The position numbers and the translations under genes are program-made. A stretch of 23,169 nt of DNA from Clostridium_AM sp964554365 (GTDB taxonomy: Bacteria > Bacillota > Clostridia > Clostridiales > Clostridiaceae). The stretch is from positions 1 through 23,169 of the forward strand of contig CAZKOJ010000058.1 of the NCBI GenBank assembly GCA_964554365.1, given 5' to 3'. The notes under the pieces are model-generated. The model worked only from the letters and a program-made list of their open reading frames with translations, was not told the origin of the DNA and searched no databases. Shown here piece by piece: positions 22,485-23,169 of this stretch; positions within the stretch are counted from its first letter, which is position 1, and every line of letters starts with the position of its first letter.

Positions 22485-23169
22485 TTCCTATGTAGGTGAA
22501 AATATATTGTTTTCAGACCTCAATCTAAATATTAATAAAGGTGATTTTGTAAGCATAATTGGCAGCAATGGTACAGGTAAATCAACATTACTAAATATAA
22601 TTTCAGGAGTAATTCAAGAAACTTCAGGCAGTATCTCAATTCAAGATAAGGATATAACCCAAATGCCTGAACACAAAAGAACTAAAATTATAAGTAGGGT
22701 TTTTCAGAATCCAGCTTTAGGTACATGCCCTTCTATGACAGTAAGAGAAAATCTATCTTTAGCATTAAATAAAGGTAAATTGATCAATCTTAAATACTGT
22801 CTAAGATACAAGACGGACTATCTAGAAAAATTATTAGAAGATATATCTCTAGATTTAAAACAGCTGTTAGATGTGGAGGTTAAATATCTTTCAGGTGGAC
22901 AAAGACAAGCACTATCATTAATAATGGCAAGCATATGTAAGCCAAAGGTATTGCTATTAGATGAACATACAGCTGCCTTAGATCCTAAAACATCTAGTGA
23001 GGTGATGAAACTTACTGAAAAAATTGTAAAAGAAAAAAACATTATTACATTGATGGTAACTCACAATTTGAAGGATGCAATACAATATGGTAACAGACTT
23101 ATTATGTTACATAGGGGTGAAGTTATCTTAGATTTAGACGAAGAGCAAAAGAAAAAAATAACTGTAGAA
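22447..23169 (+). CDS. ABC transporter ATP-binding protein, COG1101 family (3' end outside window)
   Basis: The first 241 codons are present and the frame is open to the last base. Walker A is GSNGTGKS (39-46). A Q-loop sits at FQNPALGTCPSMTVREN (86-102), the signature is LSGGQRQALS (148-157), and Walker B continues into VLLLDEHTAALDP (168-180). The His-switch is in VTHNLKDAIQYGNRLIMLHRGE. 'LDEHTAALDP' with E-H rather than E-P and 'YGNRLIMLH' are marks of COG1101, the natural partner of the COG4120 permease. The ATG lies inside the permease gene in another frame (38-base overlap), with GGAAGTGGA ahead, pointing to translational coupling. Only some fifteen to twenty residues are probably missing at the C-terminus. 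Confidence 0.88.
   Translation, partial: MLKIQNLSKSFHNSYVGENILFSDLNLNINKGDFVSIIGSNGTGKSTLLNIISGVIQETSGSISIQDKDITQMPEHKRTKIISRVFQNPALGTCPSMTVRENLSLALNKGKLINLKYCLRYKTDYLEKLLEDISLDLKQLLDVEVKYLSGGQRQALSLIMASICKPKVLLLDEHTAALDPKTSSEVMKLTEKIVKEKNIITLMVTHNLKDAIQYGNRLIMLHRGEVILDLDEEQKKKITVE

Noticed and set aside
1..23169. CRISPR arrays, tRNA or rRNA genes, prophage or plasmid origins
   Set aside because: No regularly spaced repeats, cloverleaf-like sequences, rRNA-like conserved stretches, integrases or replication genes were seen.

Overview
The window looks like chromosome from a low-GC, Gram-positive, spore-former-type anaerobe, most likely Clostridium sensu lato. The reasons are AT-rich codon use, strong AGGAGG-type ribosome sites with frequent GTG/TTG starts, sigma-A promoters of the TTGACA-17-TATAAT type, and anaerobic enzymes: a double-cubane-cluster reductase, an iron alcohol dehydrogenase, a MtaA-like methyltransferase and tryptophanase. 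No species is claimed.

Layout. 1-2190: the end of a GNAT-like acetyltransferase, a frameshifted HAD-hydrolase remnant, and a SAM-dependent methyltransferase. 2192-10194: two divergent operons sharing a 160-bp control region. Leftward are DUF436/YwlG, an iron alcohol dehydrogenase and a double-cubane-cluster reductase. Rightward are a ribose-type ABC ATPase and permease, a UroD/MtaA-family protein with an intact zinc site, a PfkB sugar kinase and a sugar-binding lipoprotein. A near-perfect 27-bp palindrome lies between them. I read this as one uncharacterised uptake-and-catabolism module; its substrate cannot be named from sequence. 10571-13148: diaminopropionate ammonia-lyase, an ankyrin-repeat protein and a lipoprotein. 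13321-13561: a shrunken insertion-sequence remnant. 13604-15750: a Qnr-like pentapeptide protein translationally coupled to a nitroreductase, divergent from a TetR regulator, with both promoters readable and an operator-like inverted repeat around one of them. 15921-18375: a LysR regulator and tryptophanase. 18699-21104: an 801-residue PAS-PAS-GAF-GGDEF-HD-GYP protein with both c-di-GMP catalytic motifs intact. 21238-23169: an ABC transporter (COG4120 permease, COG1101 ATPase, the latter cut by the window edge) behind an elaborate leader.

The most striking non-coding signal is that leader (21238-21559). It has a consensus promoter, a strong ribosome site, an 18-codon leader peptide, then a chain of mutually exclusive stems ending in two near-identical 13-bp terminators. 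The pairings fit a ribosome-controlled transcription attenuator in which antitermination at the first hairpin frees a strand that can also dissolve the second.

Calls come from reading motifs and hand-pairing nucleotides. No database search, folding program or expression data was used.
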